Shown: piece by piece, positions 5,821 through 6,120 of the stretch
How positions within the stretch are numbered: position 1 is the stretch's first letter
Layout: each line of letters opens with the position of its first letter
Source: Cyclobacteriaceae bacterium
GTDB taxonomy: Bacteria > Bacteroidota > Bacteroidia > Cytophagales > Cyclobacteriaceae
Direction: 5' to 3'
DNA: 6,120 bases
Assembly: GCA_013140395.1 (NCBI GenBank)
Contig: JABFSY010000383.1
Location: forward strand, 1 to 6,120
Made by a program: the position numbers and the translations under genes
The notes under the pieces: generated by a model
What the model was told of the DNA's origin: nothing
What the model saw: only the letters and a program-made list of their open reading frames with translations
Databases searched by the model: none

Positions 5821-6120
5821 CTACTTTTTAAACTTAATAATAAATGTACTCCCCTTTCCAACTACGCTCTCCAGTTCTATTGTTGCTTTATGCGCTTTCA
5901 CTACACTGTCCACGTAGCTTAGCCCTAGCCCATAACCTTTATTCGTATGGACGTCTCCAGCTGGAACTCGAAAGAATTTCTCAAATACTCGCTTCTTGTA
6001 TTCTGAAGAAATGCCAATCCCATTATCTTCCACCACAAGTTTTATTTCTCTTCCCGTCTCGATCAGGCCAATTTTTATAATAGGATTATCATTACTGTAT
6101 TTAAGTGCATTGTCCAACAA
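5821..6120 (-). CDS. Sensor histidine kinase, C-terminal HATPase domain (5' end outside window)
   Basis: This is the last 99 or so residues of a histidine kinase whose gene runs off the right edge. The frame is open there, and the edge codon TTG is the first Leu of the N-box LLDNALKYS, not a start. The Bergerat ATP-binding fold is clear: N-box, G1-box DNGIGIS (32-38 of the fragment), F-box FEKFF (46-50) and G2-box GYGLGLS (62-68), followed by the usual final strands with GKGSTFIIKFKK. The dimerisation helix with the phosphorylated His and any sensor domain lie outside the window, so the signal is unknown. The stop is TAG at 5821-5823. The kinase should autophosphorylate and pass the phosphoryl group to the response regulator encoded 54 bases downstream, with which it is probably cotranscribed through the intervening hairpin. 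Confidence 0.93.
   Translation of the reverse strand: MLDNALKYSNDNPIIKIGLIETGREIKLVVEDNGIGISSEYKKRVFEKFFRVPAGDVHTNKGYGLGLSYVDSVVKAHKATIELESVVGKGSTFIIKFKK

Overview
The window looks like chromosomal DNA of a Bacteroidota member, probably of the Cytophagia/Flavobacteriia type. The reasons are a C-terminal type IX secretion (T9SS) sorting domain, a DUF2911 lipoprotein, moderate-to-low GC, start regions without clear Shine-Dalgarno sequences, and two intergenic matches to the Bacteroidota -7 promoter element TAnnTTTG. It is densely coding: no gap between genes exceeds about 55 bases. I see no rRNA, tRNA, CRISPR array, IS element or phage gene.

Plus strand, left half. The window opens inside a gene for a large exported protein. 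What remains is a PKD-like/adhesive tail of the kind seen at the end of secreted PQQ-dependent (glucose/sorbosone-type) sugar dehydrogenases, followed by a T9SS sorting domain. After 44 bases that hold a perfect 10-bp inverted repeat, an overlapping 8-bp direct repeat and a -7-like element comes a DUF2911 lipoprotein gene. One base after its stop, an alpha/beta hydrolase begins on a TTG codon. The hydrolase resembles animal MEST/PEG1 and has an Asp nucleophile.

Minus strand, right half, in order of transcription from the right edge. A sensor histidine kinase (only its ATPase C-terminus is present) is followed by an intercistronic hairpin, an OmpR/PhoB-type response regulator, a 12-helix MFS transporter and a GH37 trehalase. 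All four lie on one strand with gaps of 54, 44 and 19 bases. The trehalase has no signal peptide and keeps both signature motifs and both expected catalytic residues, so it should act in the cytoplasm. The adjacent MFS protein is the natural candidate for bringing in trehalose or a related disaccharide. The two-component system may control this pair, but that rests on position only.

The hydrolase and trehalase genes converge with only 2 bases between their stop codons, and no intrinsic terminator is visible there. I found no clearly new system. The points most worth a second look are the composite repeat before the DUF2911 gene, the HK-RR hairpin, the putative regulated trehalose uptake locus, and the MEST-like hydrolase with Glu at the expected catalytic-acid position.
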